A stretch of 64,000 nucleotides of DNA from Mytilus californianus. Taxonomy: Eukaryota; Mollusca; Bivalvia; Mytilida; Mytilidae. The notes beneath the pieces are model-generated. The model did no database searches and was not told the origin of the DNA. It saw only the letters and a list, made by a program, of their open reading frames with translations. The position numbers and the translations under genes were made by a program. Each line of letters starts with the position of its first letter. Within the stretch, counting starts at the first letter, position 1. Positions 63,902-64,000 of this stretch are shown here, in pieces. Location of the stretch: positions 50,099,278 to 50,163,277 of the forward strand of contig NW_026262701.1 of assembly GCF_021869535.1 (NCBI RefSeq), in the 5' to 3' direction.

Positions 63902-64000
63902 GTAAGAAATATATAGATTCTACCGTTGGCTCTTATGAAATTGATCCACATTAGTCAGTTCAATTTTGTGTCACTATGACTGAGTCAAAAAGCAAGACTT

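Overview
The window looks like nuclear DNA from a bivalve mollusc, most likely a mussel (Mytilidae). It is AT-rich, the coding exons are short and widely spaced with GT/AG borders, and the introns are full of interspersed repeats that I associate from memory with mytilid genomes. No organelle, bacterial or viral genes were seen. The organism call is inference and needs a repeat or marker search.

One gene spans almost the whole window on the + strand. I find 21 exons between 3020 and 63901 whose reading phases join without a break (about 2.79 kb, roughly 930 codons). The gene is probably incomplete at both ends. The order is: a complete kringle (3020-3260), a Thr-rich linker (4111-4149), CTLD1 (5226-7160), a Pro-rich linker (7712-7765), CTLD2 (13940-14116, 18380-18543, 19214 onward) with a phase 1-1 exon encoding two ShK domains between its first and second exons (16888-17133), CTLD3 (19214 to the first part of 23427-23626), CTLD4 (end of 23427-23626, then 38807-41161), a short linker (43652-43690), and CTLD5 (46161-63901). 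The product resembles a mannose-receptor-like, multi-lectin extracellular protein. The sugar/calcium site is canonical (EPN plus WND) only in CTLD4. CTLD1 is QPD-type. CTLD2, 3 and 5 have degenerate sites. No transmembrane segment or start codon is visible.

The most unusual signal is at the exon borders. At five splice sites of this gene the exon edge and its splice site have been tandemly copied into the adjoining intron: acceptor x2 before 5226, degenerate donor copies after 18543, acceptor x3 before 19214, donor x6 or more after 21278, and donor x4 after 55884. The last passes into a large minisatellite of about 43-bp units in which every unit keeps acceptor-like and donor-like sequence. 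A clean 2.9-kb TIR element with a TA target duplication (57328-60240) has since split that minisatellite.

The introns hold Penelope-like reverse transcriptase remnants (33680-36030 and fragments), a broken Tc1-like transposase (48265-49389, minus), a LINE 3' end (58790-59500), a 7.2-kb segment bounded by perfect 26-bp inverted repeats (23784-30952), tRNA-derived SINE heads, MITEs with TA duplications, and tandem arrays with periods of 30 to 362 bp. No second host gene was identified.
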